From NCBI RefSeq assembly GCF_029854195.1, contig NZ_CP122960.1, forward strand, positions 434,001 through 498,000: a stretch of 64,000 bases of DNA, given 5' to 3'. The stretch's first letter is position 1, and each line of letters starts with the position of its first letter. Positions 33,420 through 40,210 of this stretch are shown one piece after another. This DNA is from Amylibacter sp. IMCC11727. Its GTDB lineage: Bacteria > Pseudomonadota > Alphaproteobacteria > Rhodobacterales > Rhodobacteraceae. The position numbers and the translations under genes are program-made. The notes beneath the pieces are model-generated. The model saw only the letters and a list, made by a program, of their open reading frames with translations. It did no database searches and had not been told where the DNA came from.

Positions 33420-34004
33420 ATGCTGCTGTCTGATGATCTTTTCCCGCAAATCTTGCCGGCTGGTGTGACCTATCTGCCGAATTACCTGTCCGATTCGCAG
33501 GAGCGTCAGTTGATGGCGCGGATTGAGGAAGGGCCGTGGGATTTAACGTATGCGCGGCGGCGCAAGCATTATGGCGCCGCTTATCACAGCGCGGGGCAAA
33601 TACCGCCGTTGCCTATGCCTGCGCGGTTGACGGCGCTGGCGGTGCGGCTGTGCAAAGAGGGCGTGCTGCCCTATGCGCCGCGCAGTGCGCTGATCAACGA
33701 ATATTTGCCAGGCCAAGGAATTGCGGATCATACGGACCGGGCCGATCGGCCTGGAGGCTGTGTTGTTTCGATTTCCATGGGGTCGGGGGCGGAAATGCGA
33801 TTCACTGAACCGTGTGGTCGGCGGCATCTGATTTATTTGGAGCCGCGGTCATTGATCCTGTTTCAAGGGGCCGCGCGGGACGTTTGGCAACATGGAATCG
33901 CGGGGCGTCACAGTGACCGCCATATGGGGTTAAATCTGCCACGCGAGCGGCGTGTTTCCATTACCATGCGCTGTGGCCCTGATAATCCACTTGCACAGAG
34001 TTAA
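33420..34004 (+). CDS. AlkB-type 2-oxoglutarate/Fe(II) dioxygenase
   Basis: This 194-residue protein has the AlkB-like jelly-roll fold. INEYLPGQGIADHTDR has the HxD iron ligands (H-T-D), WQHGI the second His, and RRVSITMR the Arg that holds 2-oxoglutarate. AlkB proteins remove alkyl groups from DNA or RNA bases. The size and the N-terminal YLPNYLSDSQERQLM resemble the shorter ALKBH-like branch rather than E. coli AlkB. It lies between the xsc terminator and tRNA-Ser and seems to be transcribed alone. The start at 33420 lacks a strong ribosome-binding site. Confidence 0.82.
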   Translation: MLLSDDLFPQILPAGVTYLPNYLSDSQERQLMARIEEGPWDLTYARRRKHYGAAYHSAGQIPPLPMPARLTALAVRLCKEGVLPYAPRSALINEYLPGQGIADHTDRADRPGGCVVSISMGSGAEMRFTEPCGRRHLIYLEPRSLILFQGAARDVWQHGIAGRHSDRHMGLNLPRERRVSITMRCGPDNPLAQS

Positions 34005-34026
34005 GACTGCCAATATAGCGGTCAGC

Positions 34027-34118
34027 GGAGACGTGGCCGAGTGGTCGAAGGCGCTCCCCTGCTAAGGGAGTAGGCGGGTTGAACCGTCTCGAGGGTTCGA
34101 ATCCCTTCGTCTCCGCCA
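34027..34118 (+). tRNA. tRNA-Ser(GCU)
   Basis: The acceptor arms GGAGACG and CGTCTCC pair fully, followed by G and an encoded CCA. The anticodon stem CTCCC/GGGAG encloses the loop CTGCTAA with anticodon GCT at 34061-34063, which reads AGC and AGU codons. A long variable arm and the T arm GAGGGTTCGAATCCCTT fit a class II serine tRNA. The last 17 bases (34102-34118) are repeated at 38833-38849 and mark the insertion point of an integrative element. The tRNA itself stays intact. Confidence 0.96.
34102..34118 (+). other. attL core of the integrative element (inside tRNA-Ser)
   Basis: TCCCTTCGTCTCCGCCA forms the 3' end of tRNA-Ser(GCU) including CCA. The identical 17 bases recur at 38833-38849. 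The base before (A versus C) and the bases after (TC versus GA) differ, so the shared core is exactly 17 bases. Confidence 0.85.
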
Positions 34119-34156
34119 TCACATCTAAGCTATTGATTTGTATGGTTGAAAATGGG

Positions 34157-34194
34157 TGTGGTACACCCTATTGCGTGGTACATGATGGACCACA
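34157..34194 (+). repeat. Left-end arm repeats of the integrative element
   Basis: TGTGGTACAC (34157-34166), 17 bases, then GATGGACCACA (34184-34194). The same two sequences with the same 17-base gap occur in reverse orientation at 38744-38781 near the right end. A further GTGGTACA lies at 34175-34182 inside the gap. They resemble integrase arm-type binding sites and overlap the upstream start candidates of the integrase gene, which suggests self-control. Confidence 0.7.
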
Positions 34195-34235
34195 TGAAGC
34201 CCTCACTAAGCGCGTCAGGTATTCAAGAGCCTGAC

Positions 34236-35648
34236 ATGCAGTATCTCATCAAGCCCCGAGGGCGGGGGTATTCTCTTCGCATGGTCACTCCAGAAGTGCT
34301 GATCGGCACAGGAAATCCTTGGACAGGCAGGAAGTTCGGACGAGAAATCAAACTCGGGCTAAACACCAGAAGCCACGCTGAGGCTATTCGCTTGAGGGAT
34401 GTTCGTATTGGCCAGATAAGGCAGCTTGAAGCTGATGCCCTTGCTGACACTGGGAAGAAGAGCATTGGTCGTATCATCGACTTGTCTCCTGAAAGTGCTT
34501 CTGAGTGGCGGCAGATGCGCAATGAAGCCGAAGACCTTGATGCCTTAGATCACGTTCTCACAGACCAGTTGGACAAGGCTGCCGCAGCTGGACTAGTTGA
34601 GCAGGTCAACACCTTCGCCAAGATCGTGTTCAGGGGTGCTGTCCCCTTAGATCAAGCATTGGAGATGTACCTAGAGGAAAGAGCTGAAGGCAATCCGTTT
34701 GGCTACGACCCTCTCGCCATCACAACAGCGTTGAATGTCCGCTCATCGGTGAAGTACCTGATAGCGTTCTTGGGAGTTGAGCAGCCTACCTTACACGACG
34801 TGACCCCTGACAAGGTGTTCCAGTTCAGAACGGAGTACCTGCCGCTTGTGGTCAAGGTGAAGGCAGGGACGATTGCCAAGCACATGACGTTGCTTCGGGG
34901 GATGTGGGCATGGGCCATCGCTGACAAGAAACTGCTCAAGACGAAGAGTGGACGACCAATCCGCAACCCGTGGATCATCGAAGAGAAAGGGACACCCAAG
35001 AAGAAAGCGACCAAGAAAAAACCGGAGGACGCAAGGACAGCGTTCACGTCCGAGCAGGTCACTAAGCTGTTCTCTGGGTTCCCGCAGTGGGGCAGCAGGC
35101 AAGGAGACCTCTTACGGCTGGCGTTGGCGACCGGATGCCGAGTGGATGAGGTCGGCTCACTCATGCTGAAGCACGTCGAAGAAGACGGCTCCGGCTTTGA
35201 CGTGATGAAGGGGAAGACAGACAACGCACAGCGGTTCATTCCGCTGGTGGATGACGCCCAGCGCCTTATGACACAGCGTATCAACATGGTCAGGGAGATG
35301 CAGACGGGAATACACTTCGCGGAGCAACGGCTTTTCCCAGAGTGGCCCCTGAAGCCTTCTACACAGAAGGTCAACTCAGCTTCGCAGTGGTTCACACGCT
35401 ACAGGCGCAAAGTGCTGGGCGAAGAGACAAACGGCAAGTTGGCGATGCACTCCTTTAGGCATACGTGGAGGACAACTGCTAGGAGGGCCGGGGTGCCGGA
35501 AGATCGTATCTACGAGGTAGGAGGCTGGGAGGGGCCAAGAAATGCTTCGCAAGTGTATGACCACGGCTTAACCAAGGAGCTGCTTAAGGATGTCCAGAGA
35601 ACGGTCTGGGACGCCTTGAAGGAGGCCGGATACCTTGAGGCGTTCTGA
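34236..35648 (+). CDS. Tyrosine recombinase/phage-type integrase
   Basis: From this start the integrase has 470 residues. The N-terminal part (YLIKPRGRGYSLRMVTP) resembles the short beta domain found in many alphaproteobacterial integrases. A SAM-like core-binding domain follows at about 140-240. The catalytic domain has Arg302 (TGCRVDEVGS), Lys327 (KGKTDN), His405/Arg408 (HSFRHTWR), Trp431 (GGWEG) and the nucleophile Tyr441 (VYDHG), so all key residues are present. In-frame starts exist upstream at 34152 and 34194 but overlap the arm repeats; the ATG at 34236 follows AAGAG. It catalyses insertion and excision at tRNA-Ser. Confidence 0.9.
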   Translation: MQYLIKPRGRGYSLRMVTPEVLIGTGNPWTGRKFGREIKLGLNTRSHAEAIRLRDVRIGQIRQLEADALADTGKKSIGRIIDLSPESASEWRQMRNEAEDLDALDHVLTDQLDKAAAAGLVEQVNTFAKIVFRGAVPLDQALEMYLEERAEGNPFGYDPLAITTALNVRSSVKYLIAFLGVEQPTLHDVTPDKVFQFRTEYLPLVVKVKAGTIAKHMTLLRGMWAWAIADKKLLKTKSGRPIRNPWIIEEKGTPKKKATKKKPEDARTAFTSEQVTKLFSGFPQWGSRQGDLLRLALATGCRVDEVGSLMLKHVEEDGSGFDVMKGKTDNAQRFIPLVDDAQRLMTQRINMVREMQTGIHFAEQRLFPEWPLKPSTQKVNSASQWFTRYRRKVLGEETNGKLAMHSFRHTWRTTARRAGVPEDRIYEVGGWEGPRNASQVYDHGLTKELLKDVQRTVWDALKEAGYLEAF

Positions 35649-35949
35649 TAACCCCCACCATTGAAGCTGCCCCATGACACCAAGGGGTTAGGTTCCACCA
35701 TCAAACTGAGTTCCACCATTGAAGATAACCAGCAGGTGTTCGGAGTGACGGCTCCGGTGTGACGCCTCGCTGGTCTCTTCGGCTGGTCCGTGGCTTCTGC
35801 TTCGGGTTCCCGTGGACGAGGCGTGATAGCTTCGGCGGGATCCTGAGGCAGGGCTTTTGCCATCGCTTAGGTGTGCAACTACTGACTGTGCATTCTGCAC
35901 AGGCTGGGACCAGCGATTTGGACCCACTGAACCGAAGAGAAACCCAGAA
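35649..35949 (+). repeat. Gene-free region with three CCACCATTGAAG-type direct repeats
   Basis: CCACCATTGAAG occurs at 35655-35666 and 35713-35724, with a variant CCACCATCAAAC at 35695-35706; the last two share GTTCCACCAT and are 18 bases apart. The rest of the ~300-base stretch shows no convincing gene. The repeats lie between the integrase and the ParB-like gene and could be binding sites for the ParB-like protein or iterons. Confidence 0.45.
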
Positions 35950-36708
35950 ATGACTAAAGAAAAACAAGGGGTTAATCGCCCCAAGCGTATGCGCTTGCCC
36001 CTCAGTCAGCTGACAACAGAGCCTGACACGTTCCAGTTCCGCGAGTTTGAGACGGTCGAGGACCACGTGCGCAGCCTGACAGATGCGATCAAGGCGGGAC
36101 ATGTGTTGGACCCAATGACGGTCTGGAAGCGAGGTGAAGCTGATCATGTTGTAGTGGACGGACACCACCGCCACGCAGCCTACATCCGAGCTGGACACAC
36201 AAAAGCTGTCCCTGTCGTTGTCCACGAATGCAGCGAAACCGACGCTGTACTCTTGGCGCTGAACGAGAACACGAAGACCAAGCTGCCCATGACCAAGACG
36301 GAGCGCGACAACGCGGCATGGCGTCTGGTCTGTTCCGACCACAAGCTCTCAAGGGCGCAGACCGTCAAAGCAACGGGCGTCAGCGATGGGACCGTCGCCA
36401 AGATGCGACGACATCGAACGGTATTGGACGATCAAGAGGCCGAGCTTCCTGATTCTTGGTGGATGGCAATGCGGGCCGTGAAGGGTATCGAGCAAGAGGA
36501 ATGGGACGAGGACATGCAAGAGCAGGCGATCGAAACAAGGGCGAAGGCACTGGACGACGCGATAGGCAAAGAGCTTGGGCGTATGGGAAGCCGCCAATGG
36601 GAAGCAGTTGCCCGCGTCCTTGAGTGGCGACTGTCAAAGCAGGTGCTGGCTTACGTCGTTGACGAGCTGCGTGAAGACGACGAGGACGAAGAAGACCTCC
36701 CGTTCTGA
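35950..36708 (+). CDS. ParB-like nuclease-domain protein
   Basis: This is a 252-residue protein. LPLSQLTTEPDTFQFRE leads into the ParB/sulfiredoxin-type domain with VVDGHHRHAAYIRAG, the G-H-R-H signature of its nucleotide pocket. A helix-turn-helix follows at about 130-165 (LSRAQTVKATGVSDGTVAKMRR), with an acidic C-terminus ending EDDEDEEDLPF. Proteins of this kind act in partitioning, in transcription control or as nucleases in mobile elements. No ParA gene accompanies it, so classical partitioning is unlikely. AAGAGAAACCCAGAA precedes the ATG at 35950. The frame is open further upstream without a good start. Confidence 0.82.
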   Translation: MTKEKQGVNRPKRMRLPLSQLTTEPDTFQFREFETVEDHVRSLTDAIKAGHVLDPMTVWKRGEADHVVVDGHHRHAAYIRAGHTKAVPVVVHECSETDAVLLALNENTKTKLPMTKTERDNAAWRLVCSDHKLSRAQTVKATGVSDGTVAKMRRHRTVLDDQEAELPDSWWMAMRAVKGIEQEEWDEDMQEQAIETRAKALDDAIGKELGRMGSRQWEAVARVLEWRLSKQVLAYVVDELREDDEDEEDLPF

Positions 36709-36814
36709 ACCGCAGCTTGTTTGAACTGCAAAAATCTCAGCTGCTTACCACATACACGGCAGATGGGCTTTCTCCCCCATGGGGTTGCGCCGAGGGTGTG
36801 GGGGCAGACGATTA

Positions 36815-36823
36815 GGGGGGGGG
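36815..36823 (+). repeat. Tract of nine G within the integrative element
   Basis: Nine consecutive G lie in the gene-free stretch 36709-36859. Such tracts can vary in length by slippage, but no reading frame or promoter box clearly depends on it. Confidence 0.5.
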
Positions 36824-36859
36824 TGGGCCACCCGCAAGGACAGCCCGCCCTCACCGCGC

Positions 36860-37060
36860 TCAGCGATGCTCCGTGTGTCTCTCCACAGCCACGACATGAG
36901 CTGGTGTCAGGTAGACCCGAAGGCTACCAAGGCAGAGAAGATACTCCCTACCATTGGAGCCGTGCAAGACTTCCCATTCGATGCGGCGTGTGGTGACCGT
37001 GTCGCGCTGGGCATAGATGCGGCCAAGGAAGGGAATGGGCAGGTAGAGAATGTCTGTCAT
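36860..37060 (-). CDS. Possible 66-residue protein of the integrative element
   Basis: No family is recognised. The frame reads like a compact folded protein (LYLPIPFLGRIYAQ, RRIEWEVLHG, LCLGSLRVYLTPAHVVAVE). It is the more protein-like of the two overlapping frames here; the plus-strand frame at 36779-37144 is of low complexity at its start. The ATG at 37060 has no clear ribosome-binding site and the open frame runs 20 codons further upstream. It would be divergent from the serine recombinase, with the repeat-rich region 37201-37329 between them, as expected for a small regulator. Existence is uncertain. Confidence 0.4.
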   Translation of the reverse strand: MTDILYLPIPFLGRIYAQRDTVTTRRIEWEVLHGSNGREYLLCLGSLRVYLTPAHVVAVERHTEHR

Positions 37061-37204
37061 GTTTGCGTGTCCGAGTTGGTTTTGACGACGCAAGGCTCTG
37101 AAACCAATGCCAACTTGCATAGATCACCTTGCCCTGACGAGTAGCAGTAGGGGACGAGAAAGACTCTGCGACAACCTGACTCAGCTCACGGCCCAATCTC
37201 CCTT

Positions 37205-37317
37205 TGTCCGTTAGGGCATAGGTTAACGTACAAATAGGTCCATGTCCGCAGGGGTGTCCGTAAGGGTTGACATGCATCATCGTACACTATTATCAACGTA
37301 CATAACCCAATCGGACA
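37205..37317. repeat. Repeat-rich control or recombination region before the serine recombinase
   Basis: The 12-base repeat TGTCCGNNAGGG occurs three times: 37205-37216, and then twice in tandem at 37243-37254 and 37255-37266. Its core TGTCCG recurs inverted at 37312-37317. CGTACA occurs three times on the plus strand (around 37227-37232, 37281-37286 and 37298-37303). The density of repeats, just before a resolvase-type gene, suggests either a res-like site or operators. Confidence 0.5.
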
Positions 37318-37329
37318 CATGAGGACAAC

Positions 37330-37965
37330 ATGAGCAAGACCATCCTGTACGCACGAGTTTCCACCACGGACCAAACGCTAGACCACCAGAGGGCGCAGGC
37401 AGAGGCAGCAGGCTTTGTGATCGACGAGGTGGTGGCGGACCACGGGGTCTCAGGCGTTAGCACGACGCTGCAGGAGCGGCCTGAGGGGAAGCGGCTGTAC
37501 GACAAGCTCCGCCACGATGACACGCTTGTGGTCCGCTGGGTGGACCGACTGGGCCGCAACTACCAAGATGTTACGGACACGATCCGCCACTTCATGCGGC
37601 AGGGTGTCGTGGTGAAGACGGTAATCAATGGGCTGACATTCGACGGGGCCACACGGGACCCCATGCAGGAAGCCGTACGCGACGCTCTGATAGCTTTCAT
37701 GGCCGCGACGGCACAGGCGCAGGCAGAGGCCACGAAGGAGGCTCAGAAGGCGGGTATAGCGGCTGCAAAGCAGGACGACACCAAGTACCGAGGCAAGAAG
37801 CCCAGCTATGACCGAGAGACGCTAGGTGTTGTCGTGGACATGCTGGGCAGTGGAGCGGGTGCATCGGAGATAGCTAAGGCAACAGGGCTGACACGCCAAA
37901 CCGTATTACGCATCCGAAAGGACCCTGCGTCGGCTGAAGAAGCCTTAGCCAGATGGGCATTGTAG
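37330..37965 (+). CDS. Serine recombinase (resolvase/invertase family)
   Basis: The 211-residue protein has the resolvase N-terminal domain. YARVSTTDQTLDHQRAQ contains the nucleophile Ser11 and the adjacent conserved Arg, and VRWVDRLGRNYQDV carries the conserved D-R-L-G-R segment. The long E helix follows, and a C-terminal helix-turn-helix of the Hin type (ASEIAKATGLTRQTVLRIRK). The size fits small resolvases. GAGG lies 6 bases before the ATG. It may resolve dimers or invert DNA within the element; the repeats at 37205-37317 directly upstream are its natural target. Confidence 0.9.
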   Translation: MSKTILYARVSTTDQTLDHQRAQAEAAGFVIDEVVADHGVSGVSTTLQERPEGKRLYDKLRHDDTLVVRWVDRLGRNYQDVTDTIRHFMRQGVVVKTVINGLTFDGATRDPMQEAVRDALIAFMAATAQAQAEATKEAQKAGIAAAKQDDTKYRGKKPSYDRETLGVVVDMLGSGAGASEIAKATGLTRQTVLRIRKDPASAEEALARWAL

Positions 37966-38067
37966 CCCGCGCTGCATGGAAGGGCGGAATGGCCCTTGCA
38001 ATCACTCACCTTTTCCATTTCTCTCGCATTTGTGTTTCACGCCAAAGATGAAAAGGAAACGAAAACA

Positions 38068-38301
38068 ATGGCTAGAGTAGTGACGGTCTTGGGTTGGGTG
38101 CTTCTCGCAGGAGGGGGCGCATTGGTGCTGCTCGGCCTTGCGGGCATCGCAGTGAAGGAAGGGCTTTGGGCGGCACTTCAGATGCTCAGCCCGTTCAATG
38201 TATCCAACTTCATCGTAACGGCTATCACCCTTGCTCCCGGCATAGCTTTGATCACTTGGGGGCAGAAACTCAAGGAAAAGCAACGGACACAAAGCAGCTA
38301 G
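38068..38301 (+). CDS. Small membrane protein of unknown function (77 residues)
   Basis: No family is recognised. Two hydrophobic segments are visible: VVTVLGWVLLAGGGALVLLGL (about 4-24) and FIVTAITLAPGIALITWG (about 48-65). The first resembles a glycine-zipper helix, and the tail is basic. AAGGAAA lies 8 bases before the ATG at 38068; a longer frame from 37996 has no such site. The next gene starts 10 bases downstream, so the two form a short operon at the right end of the element, the place where cargo genes usually sit. A membrane-exclusion or defence role is only a guess. Confidence 0.65.
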   Translation: MARVVTVLGWVLLAGGGALVLLGLAGIAVKEGLWAALQMLSPFNVSNFIVTAITLAPGIALITWGQKLKEKQRTQSS

Positions 38302-38311
38302 GAGCGGGAAC

Positions 38312-38707
38312 ATGTGGAAGTGGATAGGAAGGGTCTTGGTCGTGGCTGTAGTCGCGTTTGTCGGCTACGGAGCATACGACTACTACCGAGCTGACTTGCA
38401 TACACGACCGGACATGCCGCCGGGAGCCTTCTCGATCTCGTACAAGAACGGCTTGAGGGCCATACTGGTAGGGGTGCCGAACGAGAAAGAGACCCGTCGC
38501 TACTTTGGCTACACGGCAGACGTCCCGTTCTACATCGAAGACGCGTGGGCTTTCTGCACACCTCCTGAGGGGAATGAGAAGCAGGAAGCGGAGAAGTTCA
38601 TCAAGGAACACAGCGGACCCGGTGAGCGGTTCGAAGTCGTATGCCGAGTGGAGGTGGACGACGAAACTGTGATCCGTGGTTTCATCACTTCGGTTCCCCG
38701 GCTTTGA
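38312..38707 (+). CDS. Membrane-anchored protein of unknown function (131 residues)
   Basis: No family is recognised. One N-terminal membrane anchor (about residues 4-22, IGRVLVVAVVAFVGYGAYD) is followed by a soluble domain of about 105 residues that should face the periplasm. That domain holds just two Cys (in AFCTPP and VVCRVEV), which could form a disulfide, and an acidic Lys-rich stretch between them. AGGAG precedes the ATG by 7 bases. It is the last gene of the element, 10 bases after the small membrane protein, and lies 37 bases before the right-end repeats. Confidence 0.7.
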   Translation: MWKWIGRVLVVAVVAFVGYGAYDYYRADLHTRPDMPPGAFSISYKNGLRAILVGVPNEKETRRYFGYTADVPFYIEDAWAFCTPPEGNEKQEAEKFIKEHSGPGERFEVVCRVEVDDETVIRGFITSVPRL

Positions 38708-38743
38708 CGTCTGGTCGTTCGGGTAGATTGCAATGGATGTTTG

Positions 38744-38781
38744 TGTGGTCCATCTTGAACTTAAGCGCGTTGTGTACCACA
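38744..38781 (-). repeat. Right-end arm repeats of the integrative element
   Basis: TGTGGTCCATC (38744-38754), 17 bases, GTGTACCACA (38772-38781). Read on the minus strand this is TGTGGTACAC-N17-GATGGACCACA, the exact mirror of 34157-34194, while the 17-base spacers themselves are unrelated. It lies 51 bases inside the attR core. Confidence 0.7.
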
Positions 38782-38832
38782 AAGTGCATGTAAGTGTCTG
38801 AAACTATTGAGGCTGTTCGAAATGAGATCGTC

Positions 38833-38849
38833 TCCCTTCGTCTCCGCCA
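38833..38849 (+). other. attR core of the integrative element
   Basis: This is a 17-base copy of the tRNA-Ser 3' end, TCCCTTCGTCTCCGCCA. The upstream tRNA body is missing, so this is not a second tRNA gene but the right junction of the element. Confidence 0.85.
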
Positions 38850-38992
38850 GACCACCATTCTCATCGATATCACTGAGTTGCGTTCAACCCCGTTTGGGCT
38901 CTTCACCCTTTAATAAATCATTCTGATTTAATTATTGACATGTTGTGAAATCATCGACAGGTTTCGCGGGCTTATGGGAGTGTTTTGAGCAG

Positions 38993-40210
38993 ATGGCGCG
39001 GGATTTGAGTGGTTTGGGGCGAGGGGATGCGTGGCGTGGGTCTAATCAGGGCGGGATGCGGGCGTATAATGAGCGTCTTGTGCTGTCTTTGATCCGTGAA
39101 AACGGGGCTTTGGCCAAGGCGGAGATTGCTCGCAGTACGGGGCTTTCGGCGCAGACGGTTTCGGTGATCATGCGCGCGTTGGAAGCGGATGGGCTTTTGG
39201 TGCGCGGCGCGCCGGTGCGGGGCAAGGTCGGTCAGCCGTCTGTGCCCATGGCTTTGGCGAAAGATGGGGCGTTCTTTTTTGGGCTCAAGGTTGGGCGACG
39301 CAGTCTTGAGATGGTGTTGACTGATTTTTTGGGGAACGTGCTGCATCGTGTTCGGGCCCGTCATCCGTATCCAAAACCTGAAACCACCGTGCAATTTGCA
39401 TCTGACGCCATCGCGCAAATGACGCAAAAGCTGCCGCCAGAGCATCGGTCGCGCATCGCTGGGCTGGGCATTGCCTTGCCGTTTCAGCTTTGGGATTGGG
39501 CAGCGGCGGAGGCCGAAAGTGCCACGTCTATGCAGCGGTGGAAGGGCTATGACATTGCCAAAGCCATCGGTGCAGTGTGTGCGTTTCCAGTTTATGTCTG
39601 CAACGATGCGTCGTCGGCGTGTGGGGCGGAGTTGGTTTTTGGGAATCTGAACACGCCGCGTGATTTTCTGTATGTCTTTGTTGGCTATTTTGTCGGAGGT
39701 GGCCTTGTTTTGGACAATGGGGTGTACACGGGGCGCACGGGCAATGGGGCGGCGTTGGGGTCTTTGATGGTTTCCACCCGTGGCGGCGATATGCGCCAGT
39801 TGGTTGAGGTGGCATCATTGTCCGTTTTGGAACAGGCGTTGGAGGCGCGCGGGGATCAGGGGTTAATGGTCTGGGACGATGTGGCCCATTGGGACGTGCC
39901 AAAGGTGCCGATGGATGCATGGTTGGATGATGCGGCACATGGCATTGCTCAAGCGATTATGGCATCGGTCTGTTTGGTTGATGTTGGGCATGTATTTGTT
40001 GAGGGTTGGATGCCTGAAACGATGCGCAGTGATCTGGTGCAGCGTTTGCGTGCAGAGATTGCAAAAATATCAGCGGCAGGTGTGCAAAAGCCTGTGGTTG
40101 CGGAAGGGTCGATCGGGCCTGATGCGCGTGCGCTTGGGGCGGCGAGCCTTCCTTTATCCAAACGCTTTCTTGTTGAGCGAAATTCCTATCAGAAAGGTCC
40201 AGTTCAATGA
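38993..40210 (+). CDS. ROK-family transcriptional regulator
   Basis: From the ATG at 38993 the protein has about 405 residues. RGSNQGGMRAYNERLVLSLIRENG and AKAEIARSTGLSAQTVSVIMRALEADGLL form the winged helix typical of XylR/NagC-type ROK repressors. A sugar-kinase-like domain follows, with a glycine-rich FVGYFVGGGLVLDNGVYTG segment and GNGAALGSLMV. The usual zinc-binding cysteine cluster of ROK proteins is not evident. A GTG at 38945 would add 16 residues but has no ribosome-binding site. It overlaps the fructokinase gene by four bases (ATGA), so it probably senses a sugar in the polyol pathway. It lies right next to the element's attR. Confidence 0.85.
   Translation: MARDLSGLGRGDAWRGSNQGGMRAYNERLVLSLIRENGALAKAEIARSTGLSAQTVSVIMRALEADGLLVRGAPVRGKVGQPSVPMALAKDGAFFFGLKVGRRSLEMVLTDFLGNVLHRVRARHPYPKPETTVQFASDAIAQMTQKLPPEHRSRIAGLGIALPFQLWDWAAAEAESATSMQRWKGYDIAKAIGAVCAFPVYVCNDASSACGAELVFGNLNTPRDFLYVFVGYFVGGGLVLDNGVYTGRTGNGAALGSLMVSTRGGDMRQLVEVASLSVLEQALEARGDQGLMVWDDVAHWDVPKVPMDAWLDDAAHGIAQAIMASVCLVDVGHVFVEGWMPETMRSDLVQRLRAEIAKISAAGVQKPVVAEGSIGPDARALGAASLPLSKRFLVERNSYQKGPVQ

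Larger units (their letters stand above)
34102..38849. mobile_element. Small integrative element at tRNA-Ser(GCU)
   Basis: The element spans about 4.7 kb between two copies of TCCCTTCGTCTCCGCCA (34102-34118, the 3' end of the tRNA; 38833-38849). Just inside the left copy is a tyrosine integrase gene, as is standard for tRNA-targeted elements. Other genes encode a ParB-like protein, a serine recombinase and small proteins of unknown function. Mirror-image repeat pairs with the same internal spacing lie inside each end. Codon use (frequent AGG, GAC, ACG) differs from the flanking chromosome. There is no recognisable relaxase, conjugation, capsid or replication initiator gene, so it may be a satellite or a decayed or minimal element. 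Confidence 0.85.

Noticed and set aside
36815..36823. G9 tract as a phase-variation switch
   Set aside because: It lies outside any supported gene and not between promoter boxes, so nothing obvious would be switched.
36779..37144. 121-codon plus-strand frame in the integrative element
   Set aside because: The start is a low-complexity Gly/Arg stretch created by the G tract, with no ribosome-binding site; the minus-strand frame over the same bases looks more protein-like.
37205..37266. Short CRISPR-like array
   Set aside because: Repeats are 12 bases, two are directly tandem without spacers, and no cas genes are present.
38833..38849. Second tRNA-Ser gene
   Set aside because: Only the last 17 bases of the tRNA are present; the upstream body is missing, so it is the attR junction.
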